A stretch of 64,000 nucleotides of DNA, taken from assembly GCA_035456405.1 (NCBI GenBank), contig DATIDG010000075.1, positions 124,001-188,000 of the forward strand. Reading direction: 5' to 3'. Of this stretch, positions 45,365-53,943 are shown in pieces. This DNA comes from JAGVSZ01 sp035456405. Lineage in GTDB: Bacteria; Pseudomonadota; Gammaproteobacteria; Burkholderiales; SG8-39. The notes beneath the pieces are model-generated. The model saw only the letters and a program-made list of their open reading frames with translations, was not told the origin of the DNA and searched no databases. The translations under genes were made by a program, and so were the position numbers. The first letter of the stretch is position 1; the number at the start of each line of letters is the position of its first letter.

Positions 45365-45853
45365 TCAGAACGGGACCGGCGGCCCCTGCCACGCCGCGTC
45401 CCGCGGACGGGCGCGGGCAATCGCCTCGCCCGCGTCGCACCAGCCGTCGCAGGCATTGCGCCCCGGGCGTCGGCGCAGGAGATTCAGCAGGCCCTTGCAT
45501 CGGGCATAGAAGCGAAAGAAGCGCAGCACCCTGTGACGTTGTTCCGGTGTCAGCGGCCGGTGACTGCAGATCAGCTTGTCGTCGGACATGCCGCGATCGG
45601 TGAGAACCACGGCGCCCCAGGCGCGCACCCGCGTACGGGCGCCGAGCGGCAGGCGCGGGCCGAGCACGACCGCGTCCAGTAGGTCGCCCTCGCGTCCGAT
45701 GTAATCGGGCACCGACCCGTAGTTGAACGGGCAAGGCAGCGGCGACACGAAGTCCACGTGCCCGGTCGACCCGCGCTTGACGAAGCTGCCGCGCGGGACC
45801 TCGATCAGCACCTCGACCAGGGGCGGTTCGTTCTGCAAATCCCGGCGGGGCAA
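45365..45853 (-). CDS. Diverged inorganic pyrophosphatase-family protein
   Basis: A 162-residue protein with the soluble family I pyrophosphatase core: VLIEVPRGSFVKRG, CPFNYGSVPDYIGREGDLLD and LTDRGMSDDKLICSH. Compared with E. coli PPase the equivalents of Glu20, Lys29, Tyr55, Asp67, Asp70, Asp97, Asp102 and Lys104 are kept. The Asp65 equivalent is Glu, and Glu31 and Arg43 seem to be lost. It may have altered activity. TTG at 45853 is taken as start, 28 bp after the Bug receptor gene. Confidence 0.8.
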   Translation of the reverse strand: MPRRDLQNEPPLVEVLIEVPRGSFVKRGSTGHVDFVSPLPCPFNYGSVPDYIGREGDLLDAVVLGPRLPLGARTRVRAWGAVVLTDRGMSDDKLICSHRPLTPEQRHRVLRFFRFYARCKGLLNLLRRRPGRNACDGWCDAGEAIARARPRDAAWQGPPVPF

Positions 45854-45881
45854 TCGCCGCTGCGGCGCGCGACCGTGCGCG

Positions 45882-46850
45882 TCAGTTCGTCTTCATCCCG
45901 GCGGACTTGACCACCTTCGCCCACTTCTCGATGTCCTGCGCCATGAACTTGCCGAACTCGTCCGGTGTCATCTGCATCGGCACGGCCCCCTGCTTCGCCC
46001 AAGCCTCCTTGACGTCGGGCTGGCTGAGGACCTTCCGGACCTCGGCGTTGAGCCGGTCGATGATCGGCTTCGGCGTGCCGGCCGGGGCCATCAGGCCGAG
46101 CCAGATCACCGCGTCGTAGCCGGGGACGCCAGCCTCCGAGACCGTCGGGAGATTCGGCGTGACCGAGGATCGCGTCTTGCCGCTGGTGGCGATTGCGCGG
46201 ACCTTGCCCGCCTCCGCGGCCTTGGCCATGACGGTGATCGCATCGAACATCATCTGCACCTCGCCGCCCATCACGCTCGTGCGGGCCCCCGAGCTCTCCT
46301 TGTGCGGCACGTGGACGATGTCGACGCCGGCCATCACCTTGAAGAGCTCGCCGGCCATGTGGTACGGCGTCCCGGGGCCGGAGGAGGCGTAGTTCAGCTG
46401 GCCCGGCTTCGCTTTGGCGAGCGCGAGCAGTTCCTTGAGGTCCTTCGCCGGAACCGACGGATGCACGACGAGCAGCAGGTCGGAATAGTTGACCGGCGAG
46501 ATCGGCACGAGGTCGGTCATCAGCTTGTACGGCTTCTTTTCGAACAGCGACTCGTTGACCGTCTGCGTGTTGGACATGATGAGCAGCGTATAGCCGTCCG
46601 GCGCTGACTTCGCCACCGCGTCCGCGCCGATGATCCCGCCGCCGCCCACGCGATTCTCGACGACGAAGGGTTGACCGAGCGCCTGCTCGAGCCGCGGGCC
46701 GAGGAACCGCGCGTAGACATCGGCAGGTCCGCCGGCCGAGAACGGGCTGATGATCCTCACCGGCTTCGTGGGATAGGTTTGCGCCACGGCGCTGCCGGCG
46801 ATCGCGAGCGCCGCGAACACGGAATAAACGACCCGCGTCGGGTGTTGCAT
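45882..46850 (-). CDS. Bug/TctC-family periplasmic receptor
   Basis: A 322-residue solute receptor. Signal peptide VFAALAIAGSAVAQ. KPVRIISPFSAGGPADVYAR, VENRVGGGGIIGADAVAKSA and PDGYTLLIMSN are standard Bug stretches, followed by PHKESSGARTSVMGGEVQMM. No TctA or TctB gene adjoins it, as is common for Bug paralogues in Betaproteobacteria, so it may share a permease or act in sensing. It lies between the DUF1330 gene and the PPase-like gene on the same strand. The nearby amidase pair suggests an amide or acid ligand, by context only. Confidence 0.9.
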   Translation of the reverse strand: MQHPTRVVYSVFAALAIAGSAVAQTYPTKPVRIISPFSAGGPADVYARFLGPRLEQALGQPFVVENRVGGGGIIGADAVAKSAPDGYTLLIMSNTQTVNESLFEKKPYKLMTDLVPISPVNYSDLLLVVHPSVPAKDLKELLALAKAKPGQLNYASSGPGTPYHMAGELFKVMAGVDIVHVPHKESSGARTSVMGGEVQMMFDAITVMAKAAEAGKVRAIATSGKTRSSVTPNLPTVSEAGVPGYDAVIWLGLMAPAGTPKPIIDRLNAEVRKVLSQPDVKEAWAKQGAVPMQMTPDEFGKFMAQDIEKWAKVVKSAGMKTN

Positions 46851-47050
46851 GGCTTCCTCCTCCGTCCTGGTTGGCGGCTTCTCCGCGGGGTGCGGCCCCC
46901 GCTAGGTCGCGAGGGTTTGTAGCACCGAAAGTGACTGCCGCGCAATGACGGCGGTCGAGGGTGTGCGGTGCCCGCATAGAGCGTGCGATGCTCGATGCCG
47001 CCATCGGAATGCCGTTCGACCGCGCCCGCCCGGTCGCGTGTGAAGGCCGA

Positions 47051-47344
47051 TCAGGCGACCCCTTCGACGATGCGCATGTCGCGGTCCACGGCGTCGCCGA
47101 GAATGCGCAGCGCTTCCTGGTAGCCGGGGCTGTCGTGCGCGGCGATCGCCTTGTCCAGACTGTCGAACTCGGTGACCACGGTGCGCTGGTTCAGCCCGCC
47201 CTCGTAGGTCTTCGCCGGCGTCCCGCGGACGAGAAAGCGGCCGCCGGCCGCTTGCACCGCCGGGCCGGCGACTTTCGCATATGCAGCGAGCGCATCGGGA
47301 TTCCTGATCGAGCGGTAACACACGACCCAGTAAGCCTTGGCCAT
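47051..47344 (-). CDS. DUF1330 family protein
   Basis: A 97-residue ferredoxin-like-fold protein. AYWVVCYRSIRNPDALAAYA, AGGRFLVRGTPAKTYEGG and RTVVTEFDSLDKAIAAHDSP with GYQEAL are the DUF1330 pattern. Function is unknown; members often accompany catabolic genes. GGGAGA precedes the ATG. It lies 122 bp downstream of the amidase stop on the same strand. Confidence 0.88.
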   Translation of the reverse strand: MAKAYWVVCYRSIRNPDALAAYAKVAGPAVQAAGGRFLVRGTPAKTYEGGLNQRTVVTEFDSLDKAIAAHDSPGYQEALRILGDAVDRDMRIVEGVA

Positions 47345-47466
47345 CGGTATCTCCCTTGTCGGTGGGGTTGGAAGCGCAGCCCATTGCAGGATACTGCGGA
47401 ACGCGCGGCGTCGTGGCACGCGAGTGCGGCCGACGACCGCGCCGGGTGGCGTCATGACCTCCCGCG

Positions 47467-48831
47467 CTAGGCGGGCACCCGCTGGTGCCAATCCGTTTCG
47501 CGCTGAAATGCATGCCCTGCCGCGAGCAACGTCGCTTCGGCAAACGGCCGGCCGACGAATTGCACCGAGATCGGCAAGCCGCGCGAATCGAAGCCACAGG
47601 GAACGACCAGCGCCGGCACGCCGAGGTAGTTGACCCAGCGCGTCAGCCGCGTCACTTCCCCCAGCAGTTGCGGCATTGCGGGGCCGCCCTGCGGCCCGGT
47701 CTGCGTCCGCGTCGGAATCCGAACCGCGATGCCGGGCAGGAGATACAGATCGGCGCCGGCGAGCGTCGTCGCGCAGAAGCGCTCGAGCCACGCGGCGCGC
47801 AGGCGCAGCGCTTCCAGGTAGGCCGTCGCCGGGATGGCATAGCCCGCCTCGAGCCGCGCGCGCACCGCCGAGGAGTAGTCGTGCGGCCGCTCGCGCATCC
47901 ATCCGGCGTGCTGCGCCGAGGCTTCCGCCTGCATCACCACCAGGCAGTGCGCCGAGAGCGTGTCGAAATCCGGCGGCTCCACCTCGATGAGCGTCGCTCC
48001 GCTCGCGCGCAGTACGGCGGCCGCGGCGAGCGTCGCCGCGGCCACCTCGGGATCGACGTCGCGCTCGATCCAGGAAGACGACAGCGCGACTTTCAGGGGC
48101 GGTCCCTTGCTGATCAAGGCCACATAGTCGGGCACCGGTTGCTGCGAGCTGAGCGGATCGCGTGCATCGTGGCCAGCGATCGCGCCGAGAATCAGCGCGC
48201 AGTCCTCGGCACTGCGCGCGAGCGGGCCGATGGTGTCGAGCGATGCGCAGAGCGGCATGGCGCCGTGGCGCGACACGCGGCCCCACGTGGTCTTTAGTCC
48301 GCTCACGCCGCAGGCGGACGCGGGAAGGCGCACCGAGCCGCCGGTGTCGGAGCCGAGCGCGCCAAAGACCAGGCGCGCGGCGACCGAGGCGCCCGAGCCG
48401 CTGGAGGAGCCGCCGGTGATGTAGTCGGCGTTCCACGGATTGCGGCAATCGCCCCAGTGCTCGTTGTGCCCGGTTGGCCCGTAGGCGAACTCGGACATGT
48501 TGAGCCTGCCGATGTCCAGCGCGCCCGCCGCGTCGAGTCGTGCGAGTGCGGTCGAGGTCTTGTTTGCAACCCAGCCGCGCAGGATCTTTGAGCCGCAGCT
48601 CGACACCCGTCCCGCGCGGTAGAACATGTCCTTGTGCGCCAGGGGCACGCCGAAAAGGGCGCCGGGTCGGCGGGCCTCGACATCGCTTTCCAAGCTTACG
48701 AACGCGTTGATCCGCGGCTGCCAGCGCTCGATTCGCGCACGGCTGGCGCGCAGCAACTCGTCGGGCGAGATCCGGCCGGCGCGCACCGCCTGCGCCGCCT
48801 GCGCGAGGGAAAAAAGCGCCGGGTCGCTCAC
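47467..48831 (-). CDS. Amidase-signature hydrolase
   Basis: A 454-residue amidase. The Ser-cisSer-Lys triad is visible: Lys67 in GVPLAHKDMF, the cis-Ser in ITGGSSSGSGASVA (Ser142/143), and the nucleophile Ser166 in GSDTGGSVRLPA. The GTG start at 48831 overlaps the stop of the small upstream gene (GTGA), a coupling seen in AtzG-AtzE-like pairs. Related pairs hydrolyse carboxybiuret or similar ureido compounds; the substrate here is not known. Confidence 0.9.
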   Translation of the reverse strand: MSDPALFSLAQAAQAVRAGRISPDELLRASRARIERWQPRINAFVSLESDVEARRPGALFGVPLAHKDMFYRAGRVSSCGSKILRGWVANKTSTALARLDAAGALDIGRLNMSEFAYGPTGHNEHWGDCRNPWNADYITGGSSSGSGASVAARLVFGALGSDTGGSVRLPASACGVSGLKTTWGRVSRHGAMPLCASLDTIGPLARSAEDCALILGAIAGHDARDPLSSQQPVPDYVALISKGPPLKVALSSSWIERDVDPEVAAATLAAAAVLRASGATLIEVEPPDFDTLSAHCLVVMQAEASAQHAGWMRERPHDYSSAVRARLEAGYAIPATAYLEALRLRAAWLERFCATTLAGADLYLLPGIAVRIPTRTQTGPQGGPAMPQLLGEVTRLTRWVNYLGVPALVVPCGFDSRGLPISVQFVGRPFAEATLLAAGHAFQRETDWHQRVPA

Positions 48832-49040
48832 CGGGTCTTGCAGCGCTGGATCGCGAGGAGGAAGCCGGGCGGGTCGGCATCGAACTCGAGCGACTCGCGC
48901 AGCGGATCCGACGCGCTCGCGCCGAGCAGCGCCTGCAGCCCCCCCGCGAGACGCTCGCCGCGCCCCGGCGCGAGCGCGATCCCCTGCGCCGCGAGCGCAG
49001 CCTCGATCGCTTCGCCGCTCCATTGCTTGCCCGCCGTCAC
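48828..49040 (-). CDS. AtzG-like (DUF4089) small subunit of the amidase
   Basis: A 70-residue protein. WSGEAIEAALAAQGIALAPG and SLEFDADPPGFLLAIQRCK match the small AtzG-like proteins that form a complex with AtzE-type amidases. GTG start with AGGAGGA upstream. Its stop overlaps the amidase start by 4 bp, which supports joint translation. It is the first gene of the amidase unit and diverges from the RidA gene. Confidence 0.75.
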   Translation of the reverse strand: MTAGKQWSGEAIEAALAAQGIALAPGRGERLAGGLQALLGASASDPLRESLEFDADPPGFLLAIQRCKTR

Positions 49041-49096
49041 CTCGTCCTCCTCGGGCTTTATGATAAGTCTTTCGCTTCGGACGAAAAGGGGAGCGG

Positions 49097-49513
49097 ATGA
49101 AACGGGAAGTGCTTGCCGGCGCGGACACGCCTAAGCCGATGGCGCACTACTGCCAGGGCATCCTTGCGGGGGACACGGCGTACGCCGCCGGCCAGATCGC
49201 CTCCGACTACAAGACCGGCGTGCCGCCCGAAGCGCGCCAGGATCCCGCGTTCCCCTACTACGGCTCCGAGATCCAGAAGCAGACGCGCTACATCCTGAAC
49301 AACCTGCGCAGCGTGCTCCAGGCCGCGGGCTGCGACCTGAAGGACGTGGTGAAGTCGCAGGTGTTCCTCACCGACCTGAACGATTTCCACTACTTCGACC
49401 AGGTGTGGAAGGAGTTCTTTCCCGCGCCGCCGCCGCGCACGACGGTGCAGGTGAGCGGGCTGCTCGTGCCCGGCTGCCGCGTCGAGATCGACCTTACCGC
49501 GGTTCTATCCTAG
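49097..49513 (+). CDS. RidA family deaminase-like protein
   Basis: A 138-residue RidA/YjgF-family protein. AYAAGQIASDYKTG, QTRYILNNLRSVLQAAGCDL, VVKSQVFLTDLNDFHYFDQV and PPRTTVQVSGLLVPGCRVEI are the family blocks; the Arg in PPRTTVQV is the substrate-binding Arg. Relatives hydrolyse enamine/imine intermediates or act in aromatic pathways. First gene of the plus-strand catabolic unit, 12 bp before the hydrolase. Confidence 0.92.
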   Translation: MKREVLAGADTPKPMAHYCQGILAGDTAYAAGQIASDYKTGVPPEARQDPAFPYYGSEIQKQTRYILNNLRSVLQAAGCDLKDVVKSQVFLTDLNDFHYFDQVWKEFFPAPPPRTTVQVSGLLVPGCRVEIDLTAVLS

Positions 49514-49525
49514 GAGAGCGATTTC

Positions 49526-50407
49526 ATGCCTCATGCCAGTGCGAAGGACGGCACCCGCCTCTTCTACGAGGAAGCGGGGAGCGGCACGCCGCTCATCTTC
49601 ATCCACGAGTTCGCCGGCGACCATCGCAGCTGGGAGCCGCAGATGCGCTTCTTCTCGCGCTACATGCGCTGCATCACCTACGCCGCACGCGGCTTTCCGC
49701 CCTCGGACATCCCGGCGGACCCGGCGCGCTACTCGCAGGACCATGCGCGCGACGACGTCATCGCCGTGCTCGACCACCTGAAGCTCGACCGCGCGCACGT
49801 CGTCGGCCTTTCCATGGGCGGATTCGCCGCCCTGCATGTCGGCATCGCCTACCCGCAGCGGGTGCGCTCGCTCGTCGTCGCCGGCTGCGGCTACGGCGCC
49901 GAGCCGGACGAGAAGGAGAAGTTCCGGGCCGAGTGCGAGGCCGCGGCGGCGTCCTTCGAGGCGAACTGGACGGAGGCCGCAAAGAAGTACGCGCTCGGAC
50001 CGACGCGCGTCCAGTTCCAGAACAAGGATCCGCGCGGCTGGGCCGAGTTCGCGCAGCAGCTCGCCGAGCATTCGCCGCAGGGCCAGGCGCTCACCATGCG
50101 CGGCGTGCAGATGCGGCGTCCCTCGCTCTACGAGCTGGTCGAGGACATGAGAAGGATCAACGTGCCCACGCTCATCGTCACCGGCGACGAGGACGATCCC
50201 TGCCTGGAGCCGGCGCTCCTCATGAAACGCAACATCCCGGCCTCCGGGCTGGTCGTCCTGCCGCGCTCCGGCCATACCATCAACATCGAGGATCCGGAGG
50301 CGTTCAACCGCGCGCTGTTCGAGTTCTTCGTGCTCGTCGACCAGGGACGGTGCACGCCGCGCGATCCGCGCTCGTCGGCCTCCGGAATCCTCGGCTTCCG
50401 GAAATGA
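49526..50407 (+). CDS. Alpha/beta hydrolase
   Basis: A 293-residue hydrolase. GTPLIFIHEFAGDHRSW supplies the oxyanion hole, the nucleophile elbow is GLSMGGF (Ser about residue 95), the acid lies in VTGDEDDPCLEP and the His in RSGHTINIEDP. C-C bond hydrolases of aromatic meta-cleavage pathways and lactonases share this architecture, and the nearby ring dioxygenase makes such a role plausible. ATGA overlap with the following epimerase gene. Confidence 0.88.
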   Translation: MPHASAKDGTRLFYEEAGSGTPLIFIHEFAGDHRSWEPQMRFFSRYMRCITYAARGFPPSDIPADPARYSQDHARDDVIAVLDHLKLDRAHVVGLSMGGFAALHVGIAYPQRVRSLVVAGCGYGAEPDEKEKFRAECEAAAASFEANWTEAAKKYALGPTRVQFQNKDPRGWAEFAQQLAEHSPQGQALTMRGVQMRRPSLYELVEDMRRINVPTLIVTGDEDDPCLEPALLMKRNIPASGLVVLPRSGHTINIEDPEAFNRALFEFFVLVDQGRCTPRDPRSSASGILGFRK

Positions 50408-51360
50408 TCCTCGTCACCGGCGGTGCGGGCTTCGTCGGCCTGAACGTCGCCGAGCAGCTCCTCGCGCGCGACGACGGCGTGCTGCTTTTCGATGTCAAGC
50501 CGCCGCCCGCGGCCTTTTCACCGAAAGCGCTCTTTGTCCAGGGGGACGTCACCGACCGCGAGGCGCTGGATCGGGCGTTCTCGCGCGGCAGGATCGACGG
50601 GGTCGTCCACCTGGCGGCGATCACCGCCGGTCCCGAGCGCGACGCGCGCGAGCCGCGGCGCATCGCGGAGGTGAACCTGATCGGCACGCTCAACGCGCTG
50701 GAGGCGGCGCACAGGAACCGGGTGCGCCGCTTCGTGCACGCCAGCACCGGCGCCCTGTACGGCGCAGCCGGCGTGGGCGTCGGCGAGCCGCTGGACGAAG
50801 AGCGCCACCGCCCGGTCCCGGAGACGATGTACGGCATCACCAAGTACGCGGCGGAGCGCAGCTGCCTGCGGCTCGCCGCGCTGTGGGGGCTCGACGCGAG
50901 GATCGGCCGGCTTGCGCTCGCCTACGGCCGCTGGGAGCACGCGAGCGGCGTGCGCGACCGCCTGTCGCCGCCGACGGAGATCGCGCGCATCGCACTCGCC
51001 GGCGGCGAAGCGGTGTTTCCGCCCCTCGGCCCCACGGACTACATCTACGGCCCGGACGTCGCGCGCGCGCTGCTGGCGCTGCTGGACGCCGGAGCGCCAT
51101 CGCACGCGCTGTATCATCTGGGCACGGGGTCGGCGTGGTCGCTGCCGCAGTGGTGCGCGCTGCTCGCGCGGCGCTTCCCGAAGTTCCGCTGGCGCGAATC
51201 CACAGCGGGTTGCAACGTAGTGCCGCTCTCGCCGGTCATGCGCACGCCTTTCTCCAACCGCCGCCTGGTCGAGGACCTGGGGTACGCGCCGCGATTCACC
51301 CCGGAGGCCGCGGCCGACGACTTCGTGTCCTGGCTCGAGGCGCACCCGGACATCCGCTGA
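50404..51360 (+). CDS. NAD(P)-dependent epimerase/dehydratase family protein
   Basis: A 318-residue extended short-chain dehydrogenase. MILVTGGAGFVGLNVAEQLL is the dinucleotide motif, GVVHLAAITAGPERD and FVHASTGALYGA precede the active-site YGITKYAAERS (Tyr-x-x-x-Lys). The frame is open far upstream, but ATG at 50404 gives the exact family start and a 4-bp overlap with the hydrolase. In a catabolic unit it probably oxidises a hydroxylated intermediate rather than a sugar nucleotide; this is inferred. Confidence 0.88.
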   Translation: MILVTGGAGFVGLNVAEQLLARDDGVLLFDVKPPPAAFSPKALFVQGDVTDREALDRAFSRGRIDGVVHLAAITAGPERDAREPRRIAEVNLIGTLNALEAAHRNRVRRFVHASTGALYGAAGVGVGEPLDEERHRPVPETMYGITKYAAERSCLRLAALWGLDARIGRLALAYGRWEHASGVRDRLSPPTEIARIALAGGEAVFPPLGPTDYIYGPDVARALLALLDAGAPSHALYHLGTGSAWSLPQWCALLARRFPKFRWRESTAGCNVVPLSPVMRTPFSNRRLVEDLGYAPRFTPEAAADDFVSWLEAHPDIR

Positions 51361-51367
51361 GGTGAAC

Positions 51368-52624
51368 ATGGAACCCACCATCGACTGGCCGCGCAACGAC
51401 TATTCCCGCGTGCCGTTCCGGCTGCACCACGACCCGGCGATCTACGAGGCCGAGATGGAGCTCATCTTCCGCGGCCCGGCGTGGAGCTACCTGTGCCTCG
51501 AGGCGGAGATCCCCGGGCCGGGCGACTTTCGCACCACCTGGGTCGGCGACACGCCGGTCGTGGTGTCGCGCAGCAAGGACGGCGCGATCCACGCCTTCGT
51601 CAACCGCTGCTCGCACCGCGGCGCGATGATCGTGCGCGAGCTCCGCGGCACCGCCGAGCGCCACGTGTGCCTCTATCACCGCTGGTGCTATTCGGGCGCA
51701 GGCGATCTCACCGGCCTGCCGTTCCGCAAGGGGCTCAAGGGCGAAGGCGGCATGCCCGAGGAGTTCGACATGAAAGCCGAGTCGCCGCGGAAGCTCGCGG
51801 TGGCCAACGTCCACGGCATGCTCTTCGGCACCTTCCAGCCGCAGCGCGCCGAGCCGATCGAGGCCTATCTCGGCGAGTTCGGCACCGGCATCATCAAGCG
51901 CTTCTTCGCGCGGCCGGTCCGCGTCCTCGGCTACTCGCGCCAGCGGATCGCCGGCAACTGGAAGCTCTACGCGGAGAACCTCCGCGACACCTATCACGCC
52001 AGCCTGCTGCACGAGTTCTTCGTCACCTACGGCGTCGACCGCGCGACGCAGAAGGGCGGCGTCAAGATGGACGCGCGCCACCGCCACAACATGAACCATG
52101 CCTACGCGGCAAGCGACTCGCAGGAGGACGCCAAGGCGGCCTATGCGGATACCGCCGCGCGCCTCGACCGCATGCGGCTGCGCGACGGGAAGCTGCTGCA
52201 GTTCAGGAACGAGTTCGAGGACGGCATGAACCTCGCCGCGCCGACCTTCTTTCCGAACGCGCTGCTCATCCAGATCAACAACTCGCTCGCCACCCGGCAG
52301 ATCCGCCCGCAGGGCGTCGATGCGCACGAGGTGTTCCAGACCGTCTTCGGCTATGCCGACGACGACGAGGCGATGACGCGCCACCGCCTGATCTCGGTCA
52401 ACTTGGTGGGTCCGGCCGGCTTCGTGAGCATGGAGGACGGCGAGGCGATCGAGGTCGTGCAGAAGGCGACGCGCAGCGCCGGCGCGGCCTGCGCCACCGT
52501 CGAGATGGGCGGCCGCGGCCCCGTGCGCGATCTCGCCCACCGCGTCACGGAGACGCCGATCCGCGGCTTCTGGTCCTACTGGGCCGAGCTGATGGGCGTC
52601 GAGCCCGAGGGCGCGATCCGATGA
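51368..52624 (+). CDS. Rieske non-heme iron ring-hydroxylating dioxygenase alpha subunit
   Basis: A 418-residue oxygenase alpha subunit. The Rieske 2Fe-2S ligands are Cys81/His83 in VNRCSHRGAM and Cys101/His104 in VCLYHRWCYSG. The mononuclear iron site is EN-LRDTYHASLLH (Asp207, His210, His215). Overall it resembles anthranilate/salicylate-type oxygenases. It adds O2 to an aromatic acid using electrons from a reductase that is not encoded nearby. ATG at 51368 is preferred over GTG at 51362. Overlaps the beta-subunit gene by 4 bp. Confidence 0.92.
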   Translation: MEPTIDWPRNDYSRVPFRLHHDPAIYEAEMELIFRGPAWSYLCLEAEIPGPGDFRTTWVGDTPVVVSRSKDGAIHAFVNRCSHRGAMIVRELRGTAERHVCLYHRWCYSGAGDLTGLPFRKGLKGEGGMPEEFDMKAESPRKLAVANVHGMLFGTFQPQRAEPIEAYLGEFGTGIIKRFFARPVRVLGYSRQRIAGNWKLYAENLRDTYHASLLHEFFVTYGVDRATQKGGVKMDARHRHNMNHAYAASDSQEDAKAAYADTAARLDRMRLRDGKLLQFRNEFEDGMNLAAPTFFPNALLIQINNSLATRQIRPQGVDAHEVFQTVFGYADDDEAMTRHRLISVNLVGPAGFVSMEDGEAIEVVQKATRSAGAACATVEMGGRGPVRDLAHRVTETPIRGFWSYWAELMGVEPEGAIR

Positions 52625-53097
52625 AGGTTCCGGGGGAGGTGCGGGAAGCGCTCACCGCGCTCATGGCGGACTACGCCATGGCGATCGACGAGAACCGGCT
52701 GGAGGACTGGGTCGAGCTCTTCGAGGAGAACTGCGACTACAAGGTGGTGACGCGCGAGAACGTCGAGCAGGGGCTGCCCAACGTGCTCATGTGGTGCGAC
52801 AACAAGAACATGCTGCACGACCGGATCGAGTCCTACCGGCACGTCAATCTCTACAACCTGCACTACGACCGACACGTGATCGGACCGCTGCATTTCACCG
52901 GCCACGAAGGCGCGGTCTGGCGCTTCGAGGTCTCCTACAGCCTGTTCCAGACCGAGCTCGAGGGCGCCTCGCGCCTCTTCAGCGTGGGCCGCTACCGCGT
53001 CGAAGCGTGCCTCGAGGGGGATTCGGCGCGCCTGAAATCGGTCACGGTGGTCGCCGACACCGGCCTCGTTCCCTCGCTACTGGCAACGCCGCTTTAG
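52621..53097 (+). CDS. Ring-hydroxylating dioxygenase beta subunit
   Basis: A 158-residue NTF2-like small subunit. YAMAIDENRLEDWVELFEEN and CDYKVVTRENVEQGLP, then MLHDRIESYRHVNLYNLHYD and RLFSVGRYRVEACLEGD, are typical of beta subunits of aromatic-ring dioxygenases. It provides structural support for the alpha trimer. It starts inside the alpha stop codon region (ATGA). It is the last gene of the plus-strand unit, and the next gene is convergent. Confidence 0.92.
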   Translation: MKVPGEVREALTALMADYAMAIDENRLEDWVELFEENCDYKVVTRENVEQGLPNVLMWCDNKNMLHDRIESYRHVNLYNLHYDRHVIGPLHFTGHEGAVWRFEVSYSLFQTELEGASRLFSVGRYRVEACLEGDSARLKSVTVVADTGLVPSLLATPL

Positions 53098-53175
53098 TGC
53101 CTGATGAGCCGCACCCGGCGAGCGCCCGGCGCAGCTGGGGCGCACACGCCCTCTCCGCGACGTGCGGGCGGGGGG

Positions 53176-53943
53176 CTAGATTGCGTTGTAACCGCCGTCC
53201 ACCCGGAGGTCGGCGCCGGTCATGAAGCTCGACGCGTCCGAGGCGAGGAAGAGCGCCGCGGCGGCGATCTCCTCGGGCTGGCCGAGCCGCTTCATCAGGT
53301 GCTTCGAGCCGAGCACCTCGCGCGCCCTCTCCATCGAACCGAAGCGCAGGAGCCGGTCGGTCTCGACCCCGCCCGGAGAAAGCGTATTGACGCGAATGTT
53401 CTGCGCGGCGTGATCAGCGGCCATGGCCTTGGCCATCGTGATGAGCGCGCCCTTGGTGGCGCAGTACGCCACGCGGCCCGGCGTCCCCACGGTGCCGAGC
53501 TGCGAGGCGATGTGGATGATCGAGCCGCCGCCGGCCGCCGCCATGTGCGGAATGATCCAGCGGCTCATGAGGAAGGCGCCGCCGACGTTGACGCCGAACA
53601 CCGCGTTCCAGCCGGCGAGGTCGAGATCGAGCACCGTCGCGGTGGGATCGCTCATCGCGGCGCCGTTTACCAGGATGTGCAGCGCGCCGAACGCCTCGGC
53701 TGCGCGCTCCACCGTCTCCCGAGTTGCGGTCTCCGACGAGACGTCGCACTGGAGGGCGAGCGCGCCCTGCCCTGCCAGCCTGGCCGTCTCCTCGGCGTTC
53801 TTCAGGTTGAGGTCGACGCAGGCCACCCTGGCGCCGGCGCGCGCGAAGGCGATCGCGATCGCGCGGCAGATCCCGCCGCCGGCGCCGGTAATGACCGCAT
53901 CCTTGCCGCCCAGTGCGAACCGGTCGTCGCCGCCCATGCTCAT
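53176..53943 (-). CDS. Short-chain dehydrogenase/reductase
   Basis: A 255-residue SDR with intact active site. ITGAGGGICRAIAIAFARAG is the cofactor motif, ILVNGAAMSD the Asn region, IIHIASQLGTVG the Ser, and VAYCATKGA the Tyr-x-x-x-Lys. Next to a ring dioxygenase it could act as the dihydrodiol dehydrogenase that rearomatises the product, but other roles are possible. Start at 53943 overlaps the livF stop by 4 bp, so it is the last gene of the liv operon. Confidence 0.9.
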   Translation of the reverse strand: MSMGGDDRFALGGKDAVITGAGGGICRAIAIAFARAGARVACVDLNLKNAEETARLAGQGALALQCDVSSETATRETVERAAEAFGALHILVNGAAMSDPTATVLDLDLAGWNAVFGVNVGGAFLMSRWIIPHMAAAGGGSIIHIASQLGTVGTPGRVAYCATKGALITMAKAMAADHAAQNIRVNTLSPGGVETDRLLRFGSMERAREVLGSKHLMKRLGQPEEIAAAALFLASDASSFMTGADLRVDGGYNAI

